From contig NZ_NAPR01000006.1 of NCBI RefSeq assembly GCF_002140155.1, forward strand, positions 667 to 34,593: 33,927 bases of DNA. The letters run 5' to 3'. Positions 26,274 to 33,927 of this stretch are shown here, piece after piece. Below the pieces are notes generated by a model. That model did no database searches, was not told where the DNA came from, and saw nothing but the letters and a program-made list of their open reading frames with translations. The stretch's first letter is position 1. The number at the start of each line of letters is the position of its first letter. The translations under genes were made by a program, and so were the position numbers. The DNA is from Micromonospora sp. NBS 11-29. Its GTDB lineage: Bacteria > Actinomycetota > Actinomycetes > Mycobacteriales > Micromonosporaceae.

Positions 26274-27512
26274 TCAACCGGCCCGCACCGGCGCCTGCAC
26301 CGGGTCGGTGAGGGAGAGACGCCGGGTGGCGAACCGCCAGCCGATCGCGTAGACGACGGTGACCAGACCGCAGCCGGCCAGCACCGAACGCTCGTCCACC
26401 CGGTCCACCACCAGCGCCACCACGAGCTGGCTGATCGCGATGGCGAGCGTCGCCAGCATCATGTCGGTCGCGAAGACCCGGCCGCGCAGCCGGTCCGGCA
26501 CCTCGCCCTGGAGCGCGTAGTTGGACAGCACCCAGTTGCTGCCGCCACCCAGGTGCGCCAGGAAGACCAGGACCAGCACCAGCGGGAACCAGGACACCGC
26601 CGAGGCACCGAGGTAGGCCAGGCCGTACATCGACATGGACAGCGCCAGGCCGGTCAGCAGCCAGGCCCGGTTGGCGAGCACCCGCCGCATCAGGATCGGA
26701 CCGACCAGCGCCCCGGCGCCCCGGGCGGCGAAGAGCAGGCCGGCGCCGGCCGGACCGACGCCGTACACGGCGGCGAGCAGCGGGAAGACGGTCAGCACCC
26801 CGTTGCCCAGGCCGACCGCCGACTTGACCGTGACCAGGGCGAGCACGCGCGGCCGGTGGGCGATGTAGGCGAGCGCCTCGCGGATCGCCGCCCAGGTGCG
26901 CGGCACGGTCGCGGCCGGATCCCGGGGCGCCTGCAGGGGCCGGCGGATCATCGCGGCCAGTCCCACCGCCCCGGCCAGGCCCGCCGCGGCCACCCAGAAG
27001 CTGGCGTACGGGCCGGCGGCGGCGCTCAGGATGCCGCCGAGCGACGCGCCGACCACCGTCATCGTGCCCCAGGCCGAGCCGGCGACCGCGTTCGCCGCCG
27101 CCAGGTCCGCCGGGTCGACCACGTTGGGCAGCGCGGCCTGCGCGGCGGGTGAGTAGAACGCCTTCGCCACCGCGACGATCGCGATCGCCGCCAGCGCCAG
27201 CCACGCCGTCCCGGCGCTGCGCACGCCGAGCAGCAGCAGGATGCCGGCGAGCGCGGCCACGTTCGCCGCCATCATGACCTTGCGGCGGTCGAGCCGGTCG
27301 GCGACGGTGCCGGCGTACGGGAGCAGCAACGCGGTGGTGCCGGTGTCCACGGCCAGCACCAGCGCGCCCCAGACCCCGCTGCCGGTCAGTTCCGGCAGGA
27401 GCACCAGCAGCGGCACCATGACGAACCAGTCGGCGCCGAAGACCACCAGCTCGGCGAGGAAGAGGTTGCGGAAGTCGCGGTTGCGGACGAGGACCGAGAG
27501 GGTGGGTGACAC
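26274..27512 (-). CDS. Major facilitator superfamily transporter, probable drug/metabolite exporter
   Basis: The 412-residue product has about 12 hydrophobic segments and the loop 2-3 MFS motif A variant GTVADRLDRRK (68-78). The opening segment (LVRNRDFRNLFLAELVVFGADWF) resembles the EntS-like MFS_3 family of proton-driven exporters. The substrate cannot be told. The start is GTG with AGGGTG about 6 nt upstream. Only 9 nt separate it from the deacetylase gene upstream, so the two probably share a transcript. A hairpin follows the stop. The pair interrupts the usual hom-thrC-thrB order. Confidence 0.92.
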   Translation of the reverse strand: MSPTLSVLVRNRDFRNLFLAELVVFGADWFVMVPLLVLLPELTGSGVWGALVLAVDTGTTALLLPYAGTVADRLDRRKVMMAANVAALAGILLLLGVRSAGTAWLALAAIAIVAVAKAFYSPAAQAALPNVVDPADLAAANAVAGSAWGTMTVVGASLGGILSAAAGPYASFWVAAAGLAGAVGLAAMIRRPLQAPRDPAATVPRTWAAIREALAYIAHRPRVLALVTVKSAVGLGNGVLTVFPLLAAVYGVGPAGAGLLFAARGAGALVGPILMRRVLANRAWLLTGLALSMSMYGLAYLGASAVSWFPLVLVLVFLAHLGGGSNWVLSNYALQGEVPDRLRGRVFATDMMLATLAIAISQLVVALVVDRVDERSVLAGCGLVTVVYAIGWRFATRRLSLTDPVQAPVRAG

Positions 27513-27521
27513 GCCGGCACC

Positions 27522-28343
27522 CTATCGGGCCGCACCCGGGCCGGCAGCACGGCTCAGCAGGTCGGATACGGTCACGAAGGTGTAGCCCCGGGCCCGCAAG
27601 CCGGTGATCATGTCGGGCAGGCCCGCAAGCGCGACCAGACGCCGCTCGTCGCCGACGTCGTGGCCGAGCACGATGGTGCCGGGCCGGACGTCGCCGACGA
27701 TCCGCCGGGCGTGCCCGGCCGGGTCGTGCGGGAACTCGCGCTCGACCATCTGCAACGACCAGAGCACCAGGCGGTAGTCCAGCCGGGCCGCCGCGTGCAG
27801 CACCGCGCCACCGAGGTGGCCCCAGGGCGGGCGGAGCAACCGGGGAGCGAGCCCGGTGGCCGACGTGATGGCGTCGTGGCTGCGGCGCAGGTCGTCGTGG
27901 ACCGCGGCGGGGTCCATCCGGGCGAGGTCGTGGTGCGCCCAACTGTGGTTGCCCACCTCGTGTCCGTCCAGCCGGCCCCGCACGAGGGCGGCGTGCCGGC
28001 GGGCCCGCTCGCCGACCAGGAAGAACGTCGCCGGGACCCGGTGCTCGGCCAGGATGTCGAGCACCATCGGGGTCCACTGTGGCCGGGGGCCGTCGTCGAA
28101 GGTCAGCGCCACCAGCGGCGTGCCGACGGGGACGTCCCAGACCACCCGCACGTCACCGGCGCCGACGTCCTGTCGACGGTTGCCCGCGGTGGTGCTGGCC
28201 GGACCGTCGCCCAGCCGGGATCGCCGATCGGTCACCCGGGCGGCCTCCAGCGTGGCGGCGGACCCGAACGCGGCGCCACCGAGGAGCAGCGCGGAGCGGC
28301 TCAACAACGCCCGCCGGCGCCAACGGCCCGCCCCGTCCGCCAT
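27522..28343 (-). CDS. Secreted or anchored polysaccharide deacetylase (NodB/CE4 family)
   Basis: CE4 enzymes remove acetyl groups from N-acetylated sugars such as peptidoglycan or chitin. The 273-residue product has an N-terminal RWRRRALLSRS followed by a hydrophobic stretch (about 18-30), a Tat-like or ordinary signal/anchor, and a short linker. The NodB motifs are all present: TFDDGP (81-86; base Asp83, metal Asp84), HSWAH (133-137; metal His133 and His137), RPPWG (171-175), the LVLWSL strand (192-197) and LGHD (226-229, His228). The ATG at 28343 is chosen for its GAGGTG ribosome site; the open frame extends 17 codons further. It is probably co-transcribed with the MFS gene. Confidence 0.94.
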   Translation of the reverse strand: MADGAGRWRRRALLSRSALLLGGAAFGSAATLEAARVTDRRSRLGDGPASTTAGNRRQDVGAGDVRVVWDVPVGTPLVALTFDDGPRPQWTPMVLDILAEHRVPATFFLVGERARRHAALVRGRLDGHEVGNHSWAHHDLARMDPAAVHDDLRRSHDAITSATGLAPRLLRPPWGHLGGAVLHAAARLDYRLVLWSLQMVEREFPHDPAGHARRIVGDVRPGTIVLGHDVGDERRLVALAGLPDMITGLRARGYTFVTVSDLLSRAAGPGAAR

Positions 28344-28413
28344 CGCACCTCGCACCTTCGGTAGGCACCAGTTCACCGAGGGTACCCGGAGCATGCCCCG
28401 GCGTCGATGGGTC

Positions 28414-28444
28414 GGTGGGGCTCCCGCCGGGCGGGAGCCCCACC
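28414..28444 (-). terminator. Strong terminator hairpin after the RND permease gene
   Basis: The arms 28414-28427 and 28431-28444 are perfectly complementary over 14 bp with a CGG loop, 4 nt past the RND stop codon. It separates the permease gene from the deacetylase gene. Confidence 0.8.
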
Positions 28445-28448
28445 TGCC

Positions 28449-31400
28449 TCACTCCTCCGGCGGGAGGGGGGAACGCTGGCTCTTCGGCAGGCGCAACACC
28501 TCGAACTGGTCCGTACCGTCGACCAGCGCGCCCGACGGCCGGGCCGGTGGCGCGGCGACCGGGCCCGCCGACTCCGCCGGCGCCGCACCGGCGCCGACGG
28601 TCACCGGAGCCGGGGTGTCGGGACCCTCGGCCGGCTCGGCCGGCTCCGGGGCACGCCGACGGCGGGCCCGGAACGAACCCTTGGTGTGCTCCACCATCGT
28701 GTAGAGCGTCGGTACCAGGACCAGCGTCAACAGCGTCGAGCTGAGCAGACCGCCGATCACCACGATCGCCAGCGGCTTGGAGATGAACCCGCCCTCACCG
28801 GTGAGCCCGAACGCCATCGGCAGCAGCGCGAACACGGTGGCGACCGCGGTCATCAGGATCGGCCGCAACCGGCGCCGGCCGCCCTCGACCACCGCCTCGG
28901 TCACGCCCATGCCCTGCGCCCGGTACTGGTTGATCAGGTCGAGCAGCACGATCGCGTTGGTCACCACGATGCCGACCAGCATGAGCACGCCGATCAGCGC
29001 CGGCACGCCCAACGGCGTCCCGGTGGCCAGCAGCAGCGCGATCGCCCCGGTCGCCGCGAACGGCACCGAGATCAGCAGGATCAACGCCTGGGTCAGGCTA
29101 CGGAACGTGCCCACCATGATCAGGAACACGATCGCGATGGCCGCCAGCACGGCCAGGCCGAGGTCCGCGAACGCGTCCGCCTGGTCGGCGCTCACCCCGC
29201 CGATGACGTACGTGGCACCCGGCACGTCGAGCGCGTCCAGCTTCTTCTGCAACTCCTGCGTGGTGGCACCGAGGTTCGAGCCGGTGGCCGTGCCGGTGAC
29301 CGAGACGCTCCGCTCACCGTCGATCCGGGTCACCTGCTGCGGCCCGTCCACCTGGTTGACGTCGGCGATCGCGTCCAACGTCACCGGGCCCACCCGCAAC
29401 GCCCGCAGCTCGGCCACGCTCACCGGCGGTCGGGCCCCGGTGCTGAGCACCACGTTCTGCGCCGTGCCGTCCAGCGTGACCTGCCCCAGCGGCGCCCCCC
29501 GGTACGTCTGCGCGACGAGCTGCCCGACGGCCGCCTCGGTCAGACCCGCGCGGGCCGCGGCGACCCGGTCCACGGTCACCTCGACCCGGGGCACCCGGGT
29601 GGCCAGGCCGGTGGTGACGTCCTCCACCCCGGCGGTGCCGGCCATCGCGGCCCGGACCTCCTCCGCCGCCCGGGTCAACGCCTCCTGGTCGGTGGCCTGC
29701 ACCACCACCTCGACCTGGTTGGCCGAGGCGTTCTGCCCCCCGCCGAACGTCAACTCGCCGACCTCCGGGCCGAGCGCGTCGAACTCCTTGCGCAGCACCT
29801 CCCGCACCGCCTTGGCGTCGGTGTCGTCGGAGAGCGCCAGCGACCAGGAGGCCTGGTCACTGCCACCGCCGGCCCACGGGTTGTCCCCACCGCCGGCGCT
29901 GACCTGGTAGGTCTCCACCCCCGGCGTACGCTTCAGCACCTCCTCGACCCGGGCCGCGGCCCGGTCGGTGCCGGCGAGCCCGGTGCCGGCCGGCATCTCC
30001 TGCCGGATGGCCAGGGTGTCCTGACCGGAGTCGTCCAGGAAGTTCGTGTCCAGCTTCTGCGCCAGGCCGAACGTGCCCAGCAGCACCAGCAGCCCGGCCG
30101 CCACCGTGGCCCACCGGGTCTTCCGGGAACGGGTGGCGAAGCCGATCACCGGCAGGTACGCCCGCTGCAACGGGTTACGCAGCTCCTTCTCCTCGGCGGC
30201 CCGCCGGGCGGCGGCGTCATCGGCCCGGCCGCGCGGCCGGAGGAACCAGTACGCCAGCACCGGGATCACGGTCAGCGACACCAGCAGCGAGGCGAGCAGA
30301 GCCACCGTCACGGTGATCGCGAACGGCGCGAAGAGCTGCCCGACGAAGCCGCCGACCAGGGCGATCGGCGCGAACACGGCGACCGTGGTGAGCGTGGAGG
30401 CGGTCACCGCACCGGCCACCTCACGGACCGCGGCCAGGATGGCGTCCCGCTTCTCCTCGCCGTACTCCAGATGCCGTTTGATGTTCTCCAACACCACGAT
30501 GGAGTCGTCGACCACCCGCCCCACGGCGATGGTCAGCGCGCCGAGGGTCAGCAGGTTCAGCGAGTAGTCGCCGGACCAGAGCACGATCAGCGCGACCAGC
30601 ACCGACAGCGGGATGGAGACCGCGGTGACCAGCGTGGAGCGGATCGAGAGCAGGAAGACCAGGATCACCACCACCGCCATCACCAGGCCGAGCAGGCCCT
30701 CGGTGGTGAGGCTCTCGATGGACCGCTCGACGAACGGGGCCTGGTCGAAGACCACGGTCAGCTCGGCGCCGGAGGCGGCCTTCAGGTCGTCCAGCCGGTC
30801 GCGGATGTCGTGCGAGATGCCGACCGCGTTGCCGTCCGGGCTGGCGGTGACCGCGATGCCGAGGCTCGGCTTGCCGTTGGTGCGGGTGAACGACGTCGCC
30901 GGCGCGAGCTGCTGCTCCACCCGGGCCACGTCGCCGAGGCGTACCGGAGCGGCGGGGGCGGTGGTGAGCACGATGCCGCGCAGCTCGTCCAGGGCCCGGA
31001 TCGGCGTGCCGACCTGCACCGGCAGCGACCGGTCGCCGTCGGCCAGCGCGCCGGCCGGCACCGCCACCCCGTTGGTCTTCAACGCCTGCGCCACGGCCGT
31101 CGGCGCCACCTTGGCGGCGGCCAGCTTCGCCGGGTCGGGCGTGATCGTGACCACCTGGTCCCGGGCGCCGGTGATGTCCACCGTGCGGACCCCGTCCAGC
31201 CCTTCCAGCTCCGGGACGACGGCCGTACGCAGCTTCTCGGCCAGCGCCCGCTCGTCGCCGTCACCGGTCGCGGCGACCACCACGGCGGGCAGGTCGTCCG
31301 TGCTGCCGGCGATCACCTGCGGGTCGACGCCCTCCGGGAGCTGGGCGCGGTTGATCGCGGTCTCCATCTTGTTGACCACGTCGTCCAGGTCGGTGCCGAA

Positions 31401-31691
31401 CTCGTACTCAACCTGGACGGTGACCGCGCCTTCCCGGGAGGTCGAGGTGACCTTGTCCAGCCCCGGAATGCCCTGGAGGCTGTTTTCGATCGGCTCGGCG
31501 ACCTGGGACTCGACGATCTCCGGCGCCGCGCCCGGGTACGTCGCCACGATGAACGCGGCGGGAAACTCCAGCGACGGCAGTAGCTGCTGTTTCAGCGACG
31601 GCACGGCGAACGCCCCGAACGCCGTGGTCACCAACGCGATCAAGGCGATCAGGCCCCGGTTGGCGAGACTGAATCTGGCGAGCAGCGACAT
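28449..31691 (-). CDS. RND-superfamily efflux permease (AcrB/SwrC-like)
   Basis: The 1080-residue product has the two-fold RND layout: TM1 (about 12-30), a large extracytoplasmic loop, TM2-6, a cytoplasmic linker, TM7, a second large loop and TM8-12. The proton-relay pair Asp395-Asp396 lies in GRVVDDSIVVLENIKRH (391-407), equivalent to AcrB Asp407/Asp408. The opening segment (LLPSLEFPAAFIVATYPGA) is like HAE-1 and Gram-positive SwrC-type permeases and not MmpL. A Pro/Ala-rich cytoplasmic tail of about 70 residues ends it. No adaptor or outer-membrane partner is encoded nearby, as expected for a single-membrane organism. ATG start; AGGAG lies 12 nt upstream. Substrate unknown. Confidence 0.95.
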   Translation of the reverse strand: MSLLARFSLANRGLIALIALVTTAFGAFAVPSLKQQLLPSLEFPAAFIVATYPGAAPEIVESQVAEPIENSLQGIPGLDKVTSTSREGAVTVQVEYEFGTDLDDVVNKMETAINRAQLPEGVDPQVIAGSTDDLPAVVVAATGDGDERALAEKLRTAVVPELEGLDGVRTVDITGARDQVVTITPDPAKLAAAKVAPTAVAQALKTNGVAVPAGALADGDRSLPVQVGTPIRALDELRGIVLTTAPAAPVRLGDVARVEQQLAPATSFTRTNGKPSLGIAVTASPDGNAVGISHDIRDRLDDLKAASGAELTVVFDQAPFVERSIESLTTEGLLGLVMAVVVILVFLLSIRSTLVTAVSIPLSVLVALIVLWSGDYSLNLLTLGALTIAVGRVVDDSIVVLENIKRHLEYGEEKRDAILAAVREVAGAVTASTLTTVAVFAPIALVGGFVGQLFAPFAITVTVALLASLLVSLTVIPVLAYWFLRPRGRADDAAARRAAEEKELRNPLQRAYLPVIGFATRSRKTRWATVAAGLLVLLGTFGLAQKLDTNFLDDSGQDTLAIRQEMPAGTGLAGTDRAAARVEEVLKRTPGVETYQVSAGGGDNPWAGGGSDQASWSLALSDDTDAKAVREVLRKEFDALGPEVGELTFGGGQNASANQVEVVVQATDQEALTRAAEEVRAAMAGTAGVEDVTTGLATRVPRVEVTVDRVAAARAGLTEAAVGQLVAQTYRGAPLGQVTLDGTAQNVVLSTGARPPVSVAELRALRVGPVTLDAIADVNQVDGPQQVTRIDGERSVSVTGTATGSNLGATTQELQKKLDALDVPGATYVIGGVSADQADAFADLGLAVLAAIAIVFLIMVGTFRSLTQALILLISVPFAATGAIALLLATGTPLGVPALIGVLMLVGIVVTNAIVLLDLINQYRAQGMGVTEAVVEGGRRRLRPILMTAVATVFALLPMAFGLTGEGGFISKPLAIVVIGGLLSSTLLTLVLVPTLYTMVEHTKGSFRARRRRAPEPAEPAEGPDTPAPVTVGAGAAPAESAGPVAAPPARPSGALVDGTDQFEVLRLPKSQRSPLPPEE

Positions 31692-31786
31692 GGGCGTTAC
31701 TCACTCCTGAGGGAAGGTGGAGGGGTTGCCCTGAGTCTGCCGCACCCGACCACGCTCCCCGCACCCGCCCCGGGCCCCATCCCGTT

Positions 31787-31822
31787 GCCTGGCCGGGCCG
31801 CCTCGGGTCGGCCGGGTCAGGC
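31787..31822 (-). terminator. Imperfect hairpin overlapping the thrC stop
   Basis: The arms 31787-31799 and 31810-31822 pair over 13 positions with two mismatches, around a 10-nt loop. One arm includes the thrC stop codon (31817-31819). It is a plausible end for the hom-thrC transcript. Confidence 0.4.
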
Positions 31823-32866
31823 CAGGTCGAGGGAGCGGGCGGCGGCGAGGGCGTCGTTGGCGATGGTCACCGGCGACGGGGCCGTCGAGATGGCCCACTC
31901 CGGGTCCTTCAGGCCGTGGCCGGTGACCGTGCACACCACCCGCGACCCGGCCGGCACCCGGCCGGCGGCGGCCTGTTGCAGCAGGCCGGCGACGCTGGCC
32001 GCGCTGCCCAGCTCGACGAAGACCCCCACCTCGCGGGCCAGCAGCCGGTACGCCGCCAGGATCTCCCGGTCGGTGACCGCCGAGATCAGCCCGCCGGAGG
32101 CGTCCCGCGCGTCGATGGCCTTGGTCCAGCTCGCCGGGTTGCCGATGCGGATGGCGGTGGCGATGGTGGATGGTTCCGGCACCATCTGGCCGGTGACGAT
32201 CGGGGCCGCGCCGGCCGCCTGGAAGCCGTACATCGTGGGGGTCTTCGTGGCGTTGCCGTCGCGCAGGTCCTCGGAGTAGCCCATCCAGTAGGCGGAGATG
32301 TTGCCGGCGTTGCCGACCGGCAGGCAGTGGATGTCAGGCGCGTCGCCGAGCGCCTCGACGATCTCGAAGGCGGCCGTCTTCTGCCCGTGCAGCCGGTCGA
32401 TGTTGACCGAGTTGACCAACGCGACCGGGAAGTCCTGGGCGAGCTTGCCGGCCAGCCCGAGGCAGTCGTCGAAGTTGCCCTGCACCTGGAGCAGCTTCGC
32501 GCCGTGCACCAACGCCTGGGCCAGCTTGCCCAACGCGATCTTGCCCTGCGGCACCAGCACCGCGCAGGTGATCCCGGCGCGGGCCGCGTACGCGGCGGCG
32601 GAGGCGCTGGTGTTGCCGGTGGAGGCGCAGATGATCGCCTTGTCGCCGGCCTCGACGGCCTTGGAGACGGCGACCGTCATGCCCCGGTCCTTGAACGAGC
32701 CGGTCGGGTTCGCCCCCTCGACCTTGAGCCACACGTCCGCGCCGACCCGGGCGGAGAGCACCGGCGCCGGCAGCAGCGGCGTGTTCCCCTCGTGCAGGGT
32801 GACGACGGGAGTGGCATCGGTGACCGGCAGCCGGTCCCGGTACGCCTCGATCAGCCCTCGCCACAT
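31817..32866 (-). CDS. thrC: Threonine synthase
   Basis: ThrC converts O-phosphohomoserine to threonine using pyridoxal phosphate. The 349-residue product has the PLP-lysine motif [11 protein letters not shown] (53-63, Lys59), the phosphate-binding [13 protein letters not shown] region and a [11 protein letters not shown] glycine-rich loop that cradles the cofactor. Its length fits the short class typical of actinobacteria and Bacillus. The ATG at 32866 is chosen for AGGAG 7-8 nt upstream and the conserved [14 protein letters not shown] start; the open frame runs 28 codons further. It follows hom by 117 nt. Confidence 0.98.
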   Translation of the reverse strand: MWRGLIEAYRDRLPVTDATPVVTLHEGNTPLLPAPVLSARVGADVWLKVEGANPTGSFKDRGMTVAVSKAVEAGDKAIICASTGNTSASAAAYAARAGITCAVLVPQGKIALGKLAQALVHGAKLLQVQGNFDDCLGLAGKLAQDFPVALVNSVNIDRLHGQKTAAFEIVEALGDAPDIHCLPVGNAGNISAYWMGYSEDLRDGNATKTPTMYGFQAAGAAPIVTGQMVPEPSTIATAIRIGNPASWTKAIDARDASGGLISAVTDREILAAYRLLAREVGVFVELGSAASVAGLLQQAAAGRVPAGSRVVCTVTGHGLKDPEWAISTAPSPVTIANDALAAARSLDLA

Positions 32867-32929
32867 GTCGCGCTCCTCGCCTCTCCCCGCCCCCGGTCGC
32901 ACGGGGCCCACCAACAGCGTGGACCAGCC

Positions 32930-32949
32930 TGCCGGACCGGCCACCGGCA
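32930..32949 (-). other. Hairpin in the hom-thrC spacer
   Basis: TGCCGG (32930-32935) pairs with CCGGCA (32944-32949) around an 8-nt loop that itself contains CCGG. It is weak, and could be an attenuating or mRNA-processing element. I see no threonine-rich leader peptide. Confidence 0.25.
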
Positions 32950-32983
32950 CACCCGGCCCTAACCATCAGGCGGGACGCCGACG

Positions 32984-33927
32984 TTACGCGCCGCCCTCGA
33001 CCCGCAGCACGCTTCTGACCGAGCGGACGGTGTCCAGCCCGCGCAGCTCGTGCACGGTGGCCGCGAGCGCGGCGTCCGGCGCGACGTGGGTGACGATCAC
33101 CAACTCGGCGTCGCCGCCGGTCGGCCCCTGGCGGACGGTGGCGATGGAGACCTCGTGCCGGGCGAACACGCCGGCCACCGCCGCCAGCACACCCGGCCGG
33201 TCGGCCACGTCGAGGCTGATGTGGTAGCGGGTGAGCGCCTCGCCCATCGGCCGCACCGACAGGTCCGCGTACGCCGACTCGCTGGCCGAGTGCACCCCGG
33301 CGAGGCGGTTGCGGGCCACCGCGACCACGTCGCCGAGGACGGCGCTGGCGGTGGGCGCGCCGCCCGCGCCCCGCCCGTAGAACATGAGCTGGCCGGCCGC
33401 GTCGGCCTCGACGAAGACCGCGTTGAACGCGTCACCGACGCTGGCGAGCGGGTGGGTGAGCGGAATCATCGCCGGGTGGACCCGGACGTTCACCGTCTCC
33501 CGTCCGGCCTCGTCGACGCCCCGCGCGGCGATGCAGAGCAGCTTGATCGTGCAGCCCATGGCCTTGGCGCTGGCCACGTCCGCGGCGGTCACCTCGGTGA
33601 TGCCCTCACGGTGCACGTCGGCGGCGGTGACCCGGGTGTGGAACGCCAACGAGGCGAGGATGGCGGCCTTGGCGGCGGCGTCGAAGCCCTCCACGTCGGC
33701 GGTCGGGTCGGCCTCCGCGTACCCCAGCTCGGTGGCCTCCTCCAGCGCCTCGGCGAAGCCGGCGCCGGTGGCGTCCATGGCGGAGAGGATGAAGTTGGTG
33801 GTGCCGTTCACGATGCCGGTGACCCGGGTGATCCGGTCGCCGTGCAGCGACTCGCGCAGCGGGCGCAGCAGCGGGATCGCCCCGGCGACGCTGGCCTCGT
33901 AGTAGAGGTCGGCGCCGCCCTCGGCGG
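32984..33927 (-). CDS. hom: Homoserine dehydrogenase, N-terminus cut off by the window edge
   Basis: Hom reduces aspartate semialdehyde to homoserine, the branch-point step to threonine and methionine. About 313 residues are visible and the frame runs unbroken to the window end; roughly 115-120 N-terminal residues, including the NAD(P)-binding glycine loop, lie outside. Visible motifs are YYEASVAGAIPLL, NGTTNFIL, and the signature GYAEADPTADVEGFDAAAK with its substrate-binding acidic residues. The last 80 or so residues form an ACT domain (YHISLDVADRPGVLAAVAGVF), the usual site of threonine feedback inhibition. It heads the hom-thrC unit in this window. Confidence 0.98.
   Translation of the reverse strand, partial: AEGGADLYYEASVAGAIPLLRPLRESLHGDRITRVTGIVNGTTNFILSAMDATGAGFAEALEEATELGYAEADPTADVEGFDAAAKAAILASLAFHTRVTAADVHREGITEVTAADVASAKAMGCTIKLLCIAARGVDEAGRETVNVRVHPAMIPLTHPLASVGDAFNAVFVEADAAGQLMFYGRGAGGAPTASAVLGDVVAVARNRLAGVHSASESAYADLSVRPMGEALTRYHISLDVADRPGVLAAVAGVFARHEVSIATVRQGPTGGDAELVIVTHVAPDAALAATVHELRGLDTVRSVRSVLRVEGGA

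Noticed and set aside
26218-28077. A 619-residue minus-strand open frame overlapping the MFS and deacetylase genes
   Set aside because: It is a frame shadow rich in Arg, Gly and Pro. Both overlapping genes in the other frames have clear motifs.
28407-31583. A 1058-residue plus-strand open frame antisense to the RND permease gene
   Set aside because: It is Arg/His/Gly/Gln-rich, with no motifs or membrane segments. The minus-strand protein has the full RND layout.

Overview
This window looks like a chromosomal segment of a high-GC actinomycete, most likely of the Micromonospora/Salinispora type. The evidence is the very high GC content, frequent GTG and TTG starts, the gene order rho-rpmE-prfA-prmC-threonylcarbamoyl-AMP synthase-LMW phosphatase-atp operon, and an actinobacterial-style ATP synthase (long alpha tail, long delta, gamma insertion). 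The genus is inferred from general familiarity, not from a search. I see no prophage, insertion sequence, CRISPR array, tRNA or rRNA. 26 of 28 genes are on the minus strand, so the transcriptional order runs from high to low coordinates.

From right to left: hom (cut by the window edge) and thrC (31.8-33.9 kb); an RND-type permease, a polysaccharide deacetylase and an MFS transporter (26.3-31.7 kb), which separate thrC from thrB; thrB and rho (22.8-26.2 kb), with a 338-nt gene-free rho leader; a very large secreted phosphodiester glycosidase/metallophosphoesterase fusion (19.2-22.7 kb); the translation genes rpmE, prfA, prmC and tsaC plus a tyrosine phosphatase (13.8-19.0 kb). A plus-strand diguanylate cyclase gene lies between prfA and prmC. 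Next come a class A penicillin-binding protein and a convergent plus-strand SDR/DUF2867 gene (10.0-13.6 kb).

The left third is the F1Fo ATP synthase locus: an AtpI-like protein, an AtpZ-like protein, then atpB-E-F-H-A-G-D (2.5-10 kb). The canonical last gene, atpC, is not next to atpD. A strong hairpin terminator follows atpD, then comes a LytR-CpsA-Psr cell-wall ligase gene, and then atpC with what looks like its own promoter, followed by a DUF2550 gene. AtpC is only 92 residues and lacks the C-terminal helical domain.

Most genes here are conserved housekeeping genes, and I did not find a clearly new defence or mobile system. The points most worth a second look are the shortened and separately transcribed epsilon subunit, the long charged tandem-repeat region of Rho, the glycosidase/phosphoesterase fusion with an altered metal-site motif, the diguanylate cyclase placed among translation genes, the split threonine cluster with a possibly leaderless thrB, and an inverted-repeat cluster in front of the atp operon.
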